A stretch of 64,000 nucleotides of DNA. Source: Neobacillus niacini. GTDB lineage: Bacteria > Bacillota > Bacilli > Bacillales > Cytobacillaceae. The position numbers and the translations under genes were made by a program. This document shows, piece after piece, positions 26,899-36,384 of the stretch. The notes beneath the pieces were generated by a model. The model had not been told where the DNA came from and searched no databases. It was given only the letters and a program-made list of their open reading frames with translations. The stretch is taken from contig NZ_BAWM01000020.1 of assembly GCF_000759675.1 (NCBI RefSeq), positions 572,664 through 636,663 on the forward strand, written 5' to 3'. Numbering within the stretch: position 1 is the first letter of the stretch; every line of letters starts with the position of its first letter.

Positions 26899-27779
26899 TA
26901 TCCTTTAATTCCCGTGCTGGCAACTCCCTTGATAAAATGGTCTTGAGCTAAGAAGTAAACAATGATGGTTGGCACGATTGCTGAAACAGCAGCAGCCATA
27001 AGCAGGGCATATTCAGTGTTATATTCCGTTATAAAATGCTGAATCCCAAGCTGCAGCGTATATAAATGATCGGAAGTAAGATAAATTAATGGCCCTAAGA
27101 AATCATTCCAAGAATGCATGAAGGAAAAAATAACAAGTGTCGCGATCGCTGGTTTTGACAATGGCAGAATAATTCTCCAGTAGATGCCGAACTCATTTAA
27201 GCCATCAATTCTAGCTGCTTCCAACAATTCATCTGGAATGGATAGGAAAAACTGACGGAACAAGAAAACGCCAAAGGGATTAAATGCTCCCAGCAAAATC
27301 AAGGCCCAGTGCGAATTGACCAATCCAAGCTCCTTCATCAGCATAAATTGTGGAATCATCATGACCTGATACGGGATCATCATCGTTGCAATATAGATGA
27401 AAAATAAACGGTTGCTTTCAGGAAATTTAATTTTGGCAAAAGCATAACCGGCAAGGGAACTGTTGATAATCACTAAAACCGTTGTGATGACAGCAATTTT
27501 CAATGTGTTTAAGTAATAAATGTGAAATGGCACTTTTGTCCAAACATCTTTGTAATTGCTCCAATGGAGGGTTTCCGGGATCCACTTAATCGGGAATCCG
27601 AAAATTTCCGATTCTGCCTTCAAGGAAGCAGAGAGCATCCAAACAAAGGGTAAAACCATCATCAGTGAAACGAAGATAATCGCAATATATTTGAGAACTT
27701 GATTGATTGATATTTTACGTGCTTTGGGTGCGGGTGTATAAACGGAAGCTTCCGTTTTCGTTCCCGTTGCAATATTCAT
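26898..27779 (-). CDS. CUT1 sugar ABC transporter permease (MalG/LplC-like)
   Basis: 293 residues with six predicted membrane helices after a cytoplasmic N-terminus. The EAA loop that contacts the ATPase is EAARIDGLNEFGIYWRIILP (about 200). Paired with the permease at 27807..28706 and the binding protein at 28784..30085, it forms an importer presumably for unsaturated glycosaminoglycan oligosaccharides. No ATPase gene is present; in Bacillus a shared MsmX-type ATPase commonly serves such systems. The stop codon touches the MITE-like element. Confidence 0.93.
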   Translation of the reverse strand: MNIATGTKTEASVYTPAPKARKISINQVLKYIAIIFVSLMMVLPFVWMLSASLKAESEIFGFPIKWIPETLHWSNYKDVWTKVPFHIYYLNTLKIAVITTVLVIINSSLAGYAFAKIKFPESNRLFFIYIATMMIPYQVMMIPQFMLMKELGLVNSHWALILLGAFNPFGVFLFRQFFLSIPDELLEAARIDGLNEFGIYWRIILPLSKPAIATLVIFSFMHSWNDFLGPLIYLTSDHLYTLQLGIQHFITEYNTEYALLMAAAVSAIVPTIIVYFLAQDHFIKGVASTGIKG

Positions 27780-27806
27780 TCACAGCTCAGCTCCTTTCTT
27801 GTTTGA

Positions 27807-28706
27807 TTAATAATTCACCCATTTTTTCTGTCCTCTAAATTGAATAAAGGAGAAAATGAGAATCAGCAGGAACAACACATAGGCCATAGAAGAGGCGTAC
27901 CCATATTCGAATTGCTTAAAGGCCGTATTATAAATATCGTACACAAGCACATGTGTTGACCTTCCAGGTCCCCCGCCTGTAAGCACATAGATTAAATCAA
28001 ATACTTTAAAGGAATTAATGACACCGATAATCATGGTGAAAAAGATGACAGGCGACAGCATCGGTAAAGTGACATTGAAAAACTTCGCGATTGGTCCAGC
28101 GCCATCCAACTCAGCCGCTTCATAAAGGTGATCAGGAATATTTTGCAGCCCTGCCAAAAAAAGAATCATATAATAGCCAACCGAATGCCAAATATAGACC
28201 ACAGAGACAGATAGTAAGGCCCAGCTCGGTGATGACAACCAGCCAGGAGGATTGTCGATTCCAAACTTCATCAATGTCCCATTAATCGGACCCATCGACG
28301 GATTAAAAATTAGCTGCCAGACTGCCGCAACGGCAATCGTTGCCGTAACATACGGTAAAAAAACCGCTGTCCTGAAGACTTTTACAAAGCGGATTCCCCG
28401 ATTTAAAGCGATGGCAATTAAGATCGATAAAAATAAGGTAATAGGAACAGAGATTAAGGTGAAAAGAATGCTATTAATAAAGGAAATTCGAAAATTCGTA
28501 TCATGTATTAAATTCTTATAGTTTTCCAGCCCAACAAACTCAATGACTCCAAAGCCATTCCATGATGTAAAACTCATAATAAAAGAGGCAATAACCGGAA
28601 TGAGGATAAATAATAGAAAACCGATGATATTAGGTAAAAGAAATGTATAAGCGACCAAACGATTTCGTCTTATCACCGTCGATGTTGACTTTCTGCCCGA
28701 CTTCAT
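27807..28706 (-). CDS. CUT1 sugar ABC transporter permease (MalF/LacF-like)
   Basis: About 299 residues from the ATG at 28706 (MKSGRK), preceded by AAAGGACGG at ten bases; a longer frame lacks a ribosome site. Six helices, FLLPNIIGFLLF at the start and the EAA loop DHLYEAAELDGAGPIAKFFNVTLP (about 205). Second membrane subunit of the glycosaminoglycan-oligosaccharide importer. Confidence 0.92.
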   Translation of the reverse strand: MKSGRKSTSTVIRRNRLVAYTFLLPNIIGFLLFILIPVIASFIMSFTSWNGFGVIEFVGLENYKNLIHDTNFRISFINSILFTLISVPITLFLSILIAIALNRGIRFVKVFRTAVFLPYVTATIAVAAVWQLIFNPSMGPINGTLMKFGIDNPPGWLSSPSWALLSVSVVYIWHSVGYYMILFLAGLQNIPDHLYEAAELDGAGPIAKFFNVTLPMLSPVIFFTMIIGVINSFKVFDLIYVLTGGGPGRSTHVLVYDIYNTAFKQFEYGYASSMAYVLFLLILIFSFIQFRGQKKWVNY

Positions 28707-28783
28707 ATTGTGTTCCGTCCTTTCTATGAAAAAACGTAGCACCGCTGACGTTCAATCTTGCAGCAGTGCCTCGCTTTTCATTT

Positions 28784-30085
28784 TTATTTACCAGCGTACT
28801 TACTTGCCCATTCATCTTTTACACGTTTCGTAATTTCTTTTATGGCATCATCAACAGATTTCTGACCAAGTAAAGCAAGCTCTCCTTCTTGCTTAAAGAT
28901 TTGCTCTTTTACAACATTATTCACACCAGGGAGCATTGGGTATTCAGGGTATTCTTTTGTTTCCAAGAAATAGTGAAGGTTTTCCGGTTTTTGCGTTCCA
29001 TCACCAAGGTACGCCTTTTCAACATCCTTATCCATATAACCAGTTAGATAACCTTCTGAAGCAAGCAACTCTGCACCTTCTTTACCAGTTATGTATTTCA
29101 GGAACTCAAAGGCTTCTTTTGGATGCTTCGTGTTTTTGTTCATCATGATGGAAACAGGCAATGCTAGTGATGTATTCTTAGCGACACCCTCTGGATGTGG
29201 AATCGGAACAACATCCCAATCAAAATTTAACTTTCCTTCTTTTTCCGCTTGGCGAAGCTGAGCAACATGCCAATCTCCGATAAGGTTCATCGCAATATTT
29301 CCTTTTTGGAAGGCTGCATTATAATGCGCTCCCGTTGTTACCTGTTCAGACCATTTCATGATTGATCCGTCTTTTTCAAGGTCAATCCTCAATTGTAATG
29401 CATCCTTAAATGGTGATAAGTCTTTATCAATGATCGAGGCACCATCTTGAACAGCACTCATATACCATGTTTGCGGCCATTGCTGTAAGTACGCACCGTA
29501 TACTTTACTTTCTCCACTTCCACTCGTCATTTTTTTCGCTAATTCACGAAATTCGTCCCAAGTCATATCATCGCTTGGATAATCTATACCTTTTTCGTCA
29601 AACAACGACTTATTATAGTAGAGCATCCAGTTTGATTTACGATAAGGAAGGCTTAATACTTTGTCATCTGATTTATAGGTGTCATACATCGTTCCGTAAC
29701 CTGCAACATCCATTTTGCTTTCTTTAATGTATTTATCAAGAGGTGTCAATAATCCTGTGTCAATCATATTGTCCATCTGGCCGGTGAATAAATCATATCC
29801 TTCGCCGCCTGAAAGCTGCATCCGAATTTTTTCGTAATATTGTTGCTGTGGAAAGGTTTCAAACGTGATCTCAACATTGGGATGATCCTTTTTAAAGTTT
29901 TCGTAACCTCTTTTAAAAACTTCCTCATCTGCTGGAAATACAGCCATTTTCAAACTAACTTTTTCATTTGAAGCTTTTGGTTTTTCTGCTTCAGAGCTCC
30001 CTTTTTCGGCACCGCCGCTGGAGCAGCCGACAAGCAGGCTAAAGCATACAAGCAAAATCCCTACTAAACTAAACATTCTTTTCAT
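28784..30085 (-). CDS. Extracellular sugar-binding lipoprotein (CUT1 family)
   Basis: 433 residues. Lipobox LLVGC with Cys21 as the lipidation site, a Ser/Gly/Glu linker, then a family 1 solute-binding fold (MAVFPADEEVFKRGYENFKKDHPNVEITFE...). First gene of the glycosaminoglycan operon and divergent from the histidine kinase gene with about 110 bp between the starts, so the shared space probably carries the regulated promoter. Ligand inferred from the neighbouring lyases and GH88. Confidence 0.93.
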   Translation of the reverse strand: MKRMFSLVGILLVCFSLLVGCSSGGAEKGSSEAEKPKASNEKVSLKMAVFPADEEVFKRGYENFKKDHPNVEITFETFPQQQYYEKIRMQLSGGEGYDLFTGQMDNMIDTGLLTPLDKYIKESKMDVAGYGTMYDTYKSDDKVLSLPYRKSNWMLYYNKSLFDEKGIDYPSDDMTWDEFRELAKKMTSGSGESKVYGAYLQQWPQTWYMSAVQDGASIIDKDLSPFKDALQLRIDLEKDGSIMKWSEQVTTGAHYNAAFQKGNIAMNLIGDWHVAQLRQAEKEGKLNFDWDVVPIPHPEGVAKNTSLALPVSIMMNKNTKHPKEAFEFLKYITGKEGAELLASEGYLTGYMDKDVEKAYLGDGTQKPENLHYFLETKEYPEYPMLPGVNNVVKEQIFKQEGELALLGQKSVDDAIKEITKRVKDEWASKYAGK

Positions 30086-30197
30086 TTGTTTCTCCCCCTT
30101 TTTGATATTTTGCTATATACTGAGTGTAAGGGTTTTCAACTTTTGGAATAAGTAGAAAATTTCTTTCCCCCTTTTTACAGAACTAGGAGTGACTTCC

Positions 30198-31703
30198 GTG
30201 ATCTTTCTCTGCTTAATTAGTATTGTTTTATTAATCTTTTTTATCTATAAAAACTTAAATAGCCGCTCTATCTTCTTTTTATGTGCTTTAACCATTGGCT
30301 GGATTTTAGCTTATATCTCTTTTACACTCTACCTATCAAATTTTAATTATTACTATAAACTCGTTAATCAGTTTTTTGGGTTTAGCCCACGTACGTGGAA
30401 TAGACTTGTCCTAATTTACTTTAATACGAATACATTAATCCGGTTATTTAATTTTGGTATCATTCTTTTTTATTTTTCCTTTTTAAGCTATTCTATTTCG
30501 TTTGTCAGCAGCCTGAAGGCGAATAGAAGACAGCGTAATATTTATATAACCCTTGGTTTAATCGGGATCTGCCAATTTCTATTTTATGATCCTAGTCTAA
30601 ATCTGCTGTTCCAAAATTATATTGTGAACGCTGGCATTTTGCCGCAATACCAAAAATTCACCCACGCTGCGGATATGTTATTCCAGGTGGTTAATATCGC
30701 TTATTTATTAATAAGCTTTTCATTATTTATCTATCATTACATACTCTACTACAGACTAAGATACATCCGTGATCATATCCTATTTAATTTAATTAGCTTA
30801 ATACCGCTTACATTTGTGCACCTATTTATTTTTTATTGGGCGCCATCCAATTTTGTCAGAACGACATTTAGTAACAGCTATATAAACTATTTGCAGCCTT
30901 CGATTAATTTGTATTTATTGGAGTATCGCTTTTTCCCGCTCATTGCATTCCTTGCCATCGGAATCATGATCTTCAATGTATATAAGTACAAATCAAATGA
31001 AGCACGGTATTCAAACATCAATATCATTACAAAGAAAAAAATCGATACAGCCTCCCTTGGGATTCGCGCTTTTACGCATGCGATCAAGAACCATTTGCTC
31101 GCTATTCGTTCAGAATCGGAATACTTACAGGAAAAGTTTGCGGACGATGAGGAAGCCTTATATAGCTTGAAACTCATCATGGACTCTTGTGAACAATCGT
31201 TTCAAAGTATTAATGAAGCAAATGATAAGCTGAAACAAATAACTTTAAAAATAAAGGCAGCTCCTTTAAATATTCCCGTCGAAAGAGCAATAGAGCGCTT
31301 CCATCCTAACAAGTTACATGTCAACATCCATTACGAAAAGCCTTATTCTCATATCAACGTCTTTATAGATGAAGATCAAATTCAGGAAGCGATTTATAAT
31401 ATCCTTAAAAATTCTATAGAAGCACTTGCTAGCAGGAATGGTGATATTTGGGTGCAGATTAGTGAAGTTGATCAATGGGGAACGGTAACGATTAGGGACA
31501 ATGGTCCGGGGATTGATTCCGAAAACGTGAATGAAATTTTTACCCCATTTTTTTCAACAAAACCATCGATTACCAATTGGGGAATCGGCCTTTCGTTTTG
31601 CCACAAAGTGATTACAGGTCATGGAGGTAAAATTGAAGTCACGAGTGAGAAAGGAAAATCCACTCAATTTGATATTTTATTGCCGCTTGTAAAAAGGGTA
31701 TAA
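30198..31703 (+). CDS. Membrane sensor histidine kinase
   Basis: 501 residues from the GTG at 30198, eight bases after AGGAG; a GTG three codons earlier overlaps that site. About six or seven N-terminal membrane segments (residues 1-260) with little extracellular sequence, then the kinase: H-box HAIKNHLLAI, N-box EAIYNILKNSIEAL, G1 IRDNGPGID, G2 NWGIGLSF. Divergent from the glycosaminoglycan importer and followed by its response regulator, it probably senses lyase products or membrane/import state and controls the operon. Target is inferred from position only. Confidence 0.9.
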   Translation: MIFLCLISIVLLIFFIYKNLNSRSIFFLCALTIGWILAYISFTLYLSNFNYYYKLVNQFFGFSPRTWNRLVLIYFNTNTLIRLFNFGIILFYFSFLSYSISFVSSLKANRRQRNIYITLGLIGICQFLFYDPSLNLLFQNYIVNAGILPQYQKFTHAADMLFQVVNIAYLLISFSLFIYHYILYYRLRYIRDHILFNLISLIPLTFVHLFIFYWAPSNFVRTTFSNSYINYLQPSINLYLLEYRFFPLIAFLAIGIMIFNVYKYKSNEARYSNINIITKKKIDTASLGIRAFTHAIKNHLLAIRSESEYLQEKFADDEEALYSLKLIMDSCEQSFQSINEANDKLKQITLKIKAAPLNIPVERAIERFHPNKLHVNIHYEKPYSHINVFIDEDQIQEAIYNILKNSIEALASRNGDIWVQISEVDQWGTVTIRDNGPGIDSENVNEIFTPFFSTKPSITNWGIGLSFCHKVITGHGGKIEVTSEKGKSTQFDILLPLVKRV

Positions 31704-31742
31704 AAAATACCCCTCATAAATTTTTCGGGGAGCGTGATTCAA

Positions 31743-32426
31743 TTGGAGACCATTCAAATATTAATTGCCGATGATATGGAAGCACACCGCAGGCGCCTTG
31801 AGAGAATTATCAATAGTGTTGGTAACCTTTCGTTAGTCGCCTCTGCCAAAAGTGGATATGAAGCCGTTGCCTATGCCGCGATTAAAAAACCGAACATTGT
31901 CTTAATGGATATCGAAATGGAAAGTCAATTGGCAGGAGTTAAGGCCGCATCTGAAATTAATAAAATATTACCCGATACCAAAATCGTTATGCTCACTGTC
32001 CATCAGGATAATAATATTGTCTTTGCAGCCTTTCAAACAGGCATTGTCGATTATTTAATGAAATCTGCACCAAAAGAAGAAATTCTAGAAGCGATTTACT
32101 CGGCTGCCAACAACCAATCGCCGATTCGTCCAATCATTGCGGAAAAAATAAGGCAGGAGTTTGCTCGGATTAAAAAATCAGAAGATCATTTAACACATTT
32201 TTTTAAAATCATTGCAAATCTAACGCCCTCTGAGCTAGAGGTATTGAAACTTCTCTGCAGTGGTTTAAAACGGAAGGAAATAGCGGAAGCACGCGCCGTA
32301 GAGGTAGAAACGATAAAAAAGCAAATTAGCAGCTTGTTGAAAAAATTTGATAAGAATTCGACCAAGGAAATCGTTATCGATGTAACCGAACTTAAACTTT
32401 TCGATATGATTAAAGATATTTCGTAA
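31743..32426 (+). CDS. NarL/LuxR-type response regulator
   Basis: About 227 residues. GGGGAG sits ten bases before the TTG at 31743 and only one base before the GTG at 31734, so I prefer TTG. Receiver domain with the acidic pair DD in ILIADDM, phospho-acceptor Asp in NIVLMDIEME, and Lys in YLMKSAP; C-terminal LuxR-type HTH (TPSELEVLKLLCSGLKRKEI ... VEVETIKKQISSLLKKF). Forms a two-component system with the upstream kinase, with about 40 bp between them. Confidence 0.9.
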   Translation: METIQILIADDMEAHRRRLERIINSVGNLSLVASAKSGYEAVAYAAIKKPNIVLMDIEMESQLAGVKAASEINKILPDTKIVMLTVHQDNNIVFAAFQTGIVDYLMKSAPKEEILEAIYSAANNQSPIRPIIAEKIRQEFARIKKSEDHLTHFFKIIANLTPSELEVLKLLCSGLKRKEIAEARAVEVETIKKQISSLLKKFDKNSTKEIVIDVTELKLFDMIKDIS

Positions 32427-32464
32427 AAAGAGGTAACCACTGATTCCAGTGTTACCTCTTTTTT
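32426..32464 (+). terminator. Terminator of the two-component genes
   Basis: Stem AAGAGGTAAC..ACTG / CAGT.GTTACCTCTT followed by TTTTTT, directly after the response regulator stop. Confidence 0.85.
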
Positions 32465-32536
32465 AAATCGACCATTTCAATTGGTTACAACCTATTTCGT
32501 CTGTAACACAATTTCAAAGTTTTTTCGAAAAAAACA

Positions 32537-32566
32537 CAAAAAACCGAAGGGAAAATCCTTCGGTTC
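32537..32566 (-). terminator. Terminator of the repetitive acidic protein gene
   Basis: Stem AACCGAAGG / CCTTCGGTT, loop of six, T-run on the minus strand, 15 bp after the stop codon. Confidence 0.85.
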
Positions 32567-32580
32567 CTTTGGAATATAGA

Positions 32581-34314
32581 TTAATTTTTTAAATCAATTA
32601 CAGGAACAACTTCATCTTCTTGTGTTCCTGTTTCTTCTTCTACAACTTCTTCAGTTACTGTTTCAACTACTACTGCTTCTTCATCAGCCACTACATCTTC
32701 TGCAACTTCTTCAGATACAACTTCAGTTTCTACTTCAACAGCTTCTTCAGCAGGTACTTCTTCAGTAACTTCTACTGCTACCGCACGGACAGCTGAATTT
32801 GCTGCTGCATGTGCCTTAGCAGTTTTGCTTGCTTTTACACTAGCTTGTGCCTTTGCTTTGTTAGCAGCAGACGGGTTTACTTTTTCAACCTCAGTTACTT
32901 CTGCCTCTTCTTCAACTACTTCAGTTTCTACTTCAACAGCTTCTTCAGCAGGTACTTCTTCAGTAACTTCTACTGCTACCGCACGGACAGCTGAATTAGC
33001 TGCTGCATGTGCCTTAGCAGTTTTGCTTGCTTTTACACTAGCTTGTGCCTTTGCTTTGTTAGCTACAGACGGGTTTACTTTTTCAACCTCAGTTACTTCT
33101 GCCTCTTCTTCAACTACTTCAGTTTCTTCTGTTTCAGTTTCAACTGCTACTGTTTCTTCATCAGTCACTACTTCTTCTGCAACCTCTTCAGATTCAACTT
33201 CAGTTTCTACTTCAACAGCTTCTTCAGCAGGTACTTCTACTGCTACCGCATGGACAGCTGAATTGGCTGCTGCATGTGCTTTAGCATTTTCGCTTGCTTT
33301 TACACTAGCTTGTGACTTTGCTTTGTTAGCTGCAGACGGGTTTACTTTTTCAACCTCAGTTACTTCTGCCTCTTCTTCAACTACTTCAGTTTCTTCTGTT
33401 TCAGTTTCAACTACTACTTTTTCTTCATCAGCTACTACATCTTCTGCAACTTCTTCAGATTCAACTTCAGTTTCTACTTCAACAGCTTCTTCAGCAGGTA
33501 CTTCTACTGCTACCGCATGGACAGCTGAATTGGCTGCTGCATGTGCTTTAGCAGTTTCGCTTGCTTTTACACTTGCTTGTGACTTTGCTTTGTTAGCTGC
33601 AGATGGGTTTACTTTTTCCTCTTCTTCAACAGCTTCAGCTTCTTCGTCATCTTCAGTTTTTACAATTGCGTCTGTTTCAAAATCGATGTTTTCGGAATCT
33701 TCATCCTCATCTTCTTCATCTTCAATTCTTACAACTGAGTCGGAGTCAGCATCTGTTTCTTCTTCCTCTTCTTTTGCCGCGTCATCCTCATCTTCCGTTA
33801 TTGCAGCTACATCGTTATCAACGTCAACTGCTTCTTCAGATTCAGAAGCTGCATTGGTATCCGCTTTAGTTTCATCAGTTGCAACTTCGGTTTCAAGTTC
33901 AATTACAGGTGTTGTTTCTTCAACTTGTACTTCTTCCTTTACTTCCTCTTCTACAACCACATTTTCAGGGTTTTCTCCCTTTCCATGTACAGCTGAATTT
34001 GGGGCTGCATGCAATTTTGCATTATCGCTTGCATGTACGCTCGCCTGCGACTTACTAGCCTTTTCTTCATTAGGCTTTACTTGTACGCTTACTACATCCT
34101 TTGCCTGTACAGCTGGTGCTGCCGGAACAACTGGTTTAACATTCACATTAACCTTTGCGTTATTGGATTGTTTCACTTGAACAGTTTTCTCAGCTTTAGC
34201 TTGATCTGGGCCTGCTGCTTCCGTAAATTGACCTCCAGCAAAAATTCCAAACGATAATGCTCCTGCAAGTACAAAAGATTTAGTAACTTTATTAGGGTTT
34301 AAGTAATGTTTCAT
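32581..34314 (-). CDS. Secreted, highly repetitive acidic protein
   Basis: 577 residues from the ATG at 34314 (AAAAGGAG nine to ten bases upstream). Signal peptide ending near TEAAG; then alternating basic helices and Glu/Val-rich linkers. Five copies of a block NKAK(S/A)QASVKAS..AKAH, then AAANSAV(H/R) (first copy diverged) alternate with acidic runs such as EEEAEVTEVEKV. The last four units are nearly identical at DNA level, so copy number can change by recombination. No enzyme domain, LPXTG or membrane anchor. The alternating charge suggests a polyampholyte surface or matrix protein. I do not know a characterised homologue. A similar secreted gene lies 38 bp upstream in the same direction. 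Confidence 0.8.
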   Translation of the reverse strand: MKHYLNPNKVTKSFVLAGALSFGIFAGGQFTEAAGPDQAKAEKTVQVKQSNNAKVNVNVKPVVPAAPAVQAKDVVSVQVKPNEEKASKSQASVHASDNAKLHAAPNSAVHGKGENPENVVVEEEVKEEVQVEETTPVIELETEVATDETKADTNAASESEEAVDVDNDVAAITEDEDDAAKEEEEETDADSDSVVRIEDEEDEDEDSENIDFETDAIVKTEDDEEAEAVEEEEKVNPSAANKAKSQASVKASETAKAHAAANSAVHAVAVEVPAEEAVEVETEVESEEVAEDVVADEEKVVVETETEETEVVEEEAEVTEVEKVNPSAANKAKSQASVKASENAKAHAAANSAVHAVAVEVPAEEAVEVETEVESEEVAEEVVTDEETVAVETETEETEVVEEEAEVTEVEKVNPSVANKAKAQASVKASKTAKAHAAANSAVRAVAVEVTEEVPAEEAVEVETEVVEEEAEVTEVEKVNPSAANKAKAQASVKASKTAKAHAAANSAVRAVAVEVTEEVPAEEAVEVETEVVSEEVAEDVVADEEAVVVETVTEEVVEEETGTQEDEVVPVIDLKN

Positions 34315-34352
34315 TATTAATTCGCTCCTTTTATTATCATGATCCGTGGCTT

Positions 34353-35186
34353 TTAGCTGCGGGTGACATTGGTTAATAAAGGAGCTATCTGCGGTGGTGG
34401 TGATGGCGGAGCATTCACCCATTGAGTATTCATCAAGGCTTGCCGGGAAAGGTATGGCTGGACAAGTTTGATTTCAAAGTAGTGATTCCATTCAAACCAT
34501 TTATCCAAAAAGCTTAAATTATTTATCCCATGATTGACCCGATCATTTGATTGACCCCCTGAACCGTTGCTTCTCTGTGTTTGATTCAGTGCTTGGTTTA
34601 CCTTAGGTATCTCTTCCTTGCTGGCAGGATCTTTCTGTGGCTCCTGCACAACGGATTCTGATTGTGTTATGTCTAAGTCTTCATCTTGCAAATAGACAAT
34701 ATTATCTACTTTTTCTGGTTTTACTTTTTCGACTTTAACTTCACTATCAATATCTTGGATAGAATTTTTAGGTTTCAACTTTTCTACTGTATGATTTGCC
34801 TGGACAGCCTCTGCTTGTTCGGGAACATTGACCTGAACAACCTTCTCATCCTTCTTTACTACTGACTTCGCGTTTCCATTTGCCTGCTCTGGCAAACTTT
34901 TTTCCAACGCAGCCTGATTTGGAGTATTTTGGGCTGGGCGCTGTTTTGCTTGTGCTTGGTTTTCACGAGCATGTTCAGGAATCATCTTGTTCTGCGATTG
35001 CGCCTCTTCAGCTTTTGCTGGTACTGCTATTGTTGCAGGTTCTGGTATTGAAGCATGTTCCGGTATTGAAGCTGGAGCTTGTCCCTTTTGAGGACGAAGT
35101 TCATTCTTCTCGGCAAAAGCATTGTCTGGAAAAAACATCGCCGCACCAACCATTAGAGCTGATATAAGAAATTGGCGGAAGTGCAC
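34353..35186 (-). CDS. Secreted low-complexity Gln/Ala/Pro/Glu-rich protein
   Basis: About 277 residues from a GTG at 35186 with AAGGGGGG upstream. Signal peptide ending DNAFA, then short repeats (ASIPEHASIPEPA, IPEHARENQAQ), an acidic Val/Lys-rich middle (KVEKVKPEKVDNIVYL) and a folded-looking C-terminus (SFLDKWFEWNHYFEIKLVQPYLS). Function unknown. Likely co-transcribed with the repetitive acidic protein that follows; both share signal peptide, Ala/Gln-rich motifs and acidic linkers. Confidence 0.75.
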   Translation of the reverse strand: MHFRQFLISALMVGAAMFFPDNAFAEKNELRPQKGQAPASIPEHASIPEPATIAVPAKAEEAQSQNKMIPEHARENQAQAKQRPAQNTPNQAALEKSLPEQANGNAKSVVKKDEKVVQVNVPEQAEAVQANHTVEKLKPKNSIQDIDSEVKVEKVKPEKVDNIVYLQDEDLDITQSESVVQEPQKDPASKEEIPKVNQALNQTQRSNGSGGQSNDRVNHGINNLSFLDKWFEWNHYFEIKLVQPYLSRQALMNTQWVNAPPSPPPQIAPLLTNVTRS

Positions 35187-35320
35187 TATTTCACCCCCCT
35201 TCAATGAATCGTAACGTTCACGGACAAAATTCGAGCAAAATCTTCATTTTTTGTCGTCTTTCTTAAAAAACGATTCTTTTCACCCAATTCACTCGAACCT
35301 TATGGGTAATTTTTAACATC

Positions 35321-35357
35321 AAAAAAGACGATTCGAGGGGGACGAATCGTCTTTTTT
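35321..35357. terminator. Bidirectional terminator
   Basis: Stem AAAAAAGACGATTCG / CGAATCGTCTTTTTT around seven bases; T-runs on both strands. On the minus strand it follows the DoxX fragment ending at 35384. Confidence 0.8.
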
Positions 35358-35383
35358 ACTACTACAACTTAGGCAGCAGCTTT

Positions 35384-35531
35384 TTACTTATCTTTGCTGA
35401 TGTAGGTCTTTGCTGTTTTGCGGATGAATGGATCCACCCAGCGGTCTAAACCATATTTTCCTGCGTTGAGCCTGCTGCTAAGATGATGAAACCTATGAAT
35501 ATGTCAGTTGGATTGTGAGATACAGTCCCAG
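35384..35531 (-). pseudogene. DoxX-family C-terminal fragment
   Basis: Minus strand reads AGTVSHNPTDIFIGFIILAAG, then after one missing base NAGKYGLDRWVDPFIRKTAKT and a stop. This is the last helix and tail of DoxX-like membrane proteins. The 5' part is absent and replaced by the DUF3231 fragment. The frameshift fits loss of one T from a Phe codon (AAG-F-NAG). Confidence 0.6.
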
Positions 35532-35612
35532 CTAGGAATCATTCATATATTGAGTCCAAATATTGGATATCTCACCAGTAGTTAACGGCACAATATGTAT
35601 GTTATCCTCCAC
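35532..35612 (-). pseudogene. DUF3231 N-terminal fragment
   Basis: GTG start with GGAGG seven bases upstream; EDNIHIVPLTTGEISNIWTQ-YMNDS then TAG. The TxxEISNIWTQYMNDS sequence is the typical N-terminus of Bacillus DUF3231 (ferritin-like) proteins, which run to about 330 residues. Only 26 codons remain before the join with DoxX sequence. Confidence 0.6.
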
Positions 35613-35925
35613 CAAAAAACCTCCAAAATTTTCTTAAAGGGTTATTATGCAAAATATGGTTAATAACTATTACATATTTTGTTGCAATTTAGACGTTATT
35701 ATAAAATAACTTGTATTTAGGTCCCAACCATAAGAAATGAAGATTTTTATTAGTTAGATACAGCAATTTGACTCAAAATGATATACCAGAATTATTTACG
35801 TTTTTTTCAATTTTTCTACTTTTTAAATGGCAGTTCACATCAAAGAGGAACTATGTTACTATCGGTAAGGTTTTGGAAAAATGGTATCCATCAAAAATCG
35901 AAAACATATACATATGAGGTGTATG

Positions 35926-36114
35926 ATGAAAGCAAACAAATCTATTCAAATCGAAAACACGAAACTATTAAGGGACATTGTTGATTTAAAAATAAAACTT
36001 ACTGACTTATACAATTCCACCGGACCCAACACGAACGATTACGTAAGTCTCTCAATCAAACTCGATTGTCTTATGAATGAATATTTTGAAGAAAAAATCG
36101 GGCAGCTAATTTAA
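35926..36114 (+). CDS. Spo0E-like aspartyl-phosphate phosphatase
   Basis: 62 residues from the ATG at 35926 (GAGG six bases upstream; an adjacent ATG at 35923 is possible). Two helices with the family motif S-x-x-L-D-x-L-x-x-x-Y present as SIKLDCLMNEYF. Spo0E-type proteins dephosphorylate Spo0A~P and hold back sporulation. Monocistronic, with a terminator directly after it. Confidence 0.8.
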   Translation: MKANKSIQIENTKLLRDIVDLKIKLTDLYNSTGPNTNDYVSLSIKLDCLMNEYFEEKIGQLI

Positions 36115-36120
36115 ACAGTA

Positions 36121-36152
36121 AGAGACCAGCATTATGAGCTGGTCTCTTTTAA
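36121..36152 (+). terminator. Terminator of the Spo0E-like gene
   Basis: AGAGACCAGC / GCTGGTCTCT with a seven-base loop and TTTT. Confidence 0.9.
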
Positions 36153-36384
36153 ATTTAGCTATCTAATTCAACATGCCTTTTACGACAAGGTTTGATGTAT
36201 TTCTTCCCAACCACTCGTTTGATTAAATGTACCTTAAGACTTTTTGAAAAACGAACTTATTGTAGGTTTATTGTAAAATTATTGTCGAGGAAATATTTTT
36301 CTTTTTACGAATAATCTTCAAGCCTCGTCAAAAAAGTTGTTTTTTTTCAAGGCTCAACAGGTTCTTACTTAATGTCCTGATTCT

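Noticed and set aside
32825..34180. 451-codon open frame on the plus strand rich in Ser/Thr/Ala
   Set aside because: It is the mirror of the repetitive acidic minus-strand gene, has no ribosome site and its composition is the complement of Glu/Val/Ala codons.
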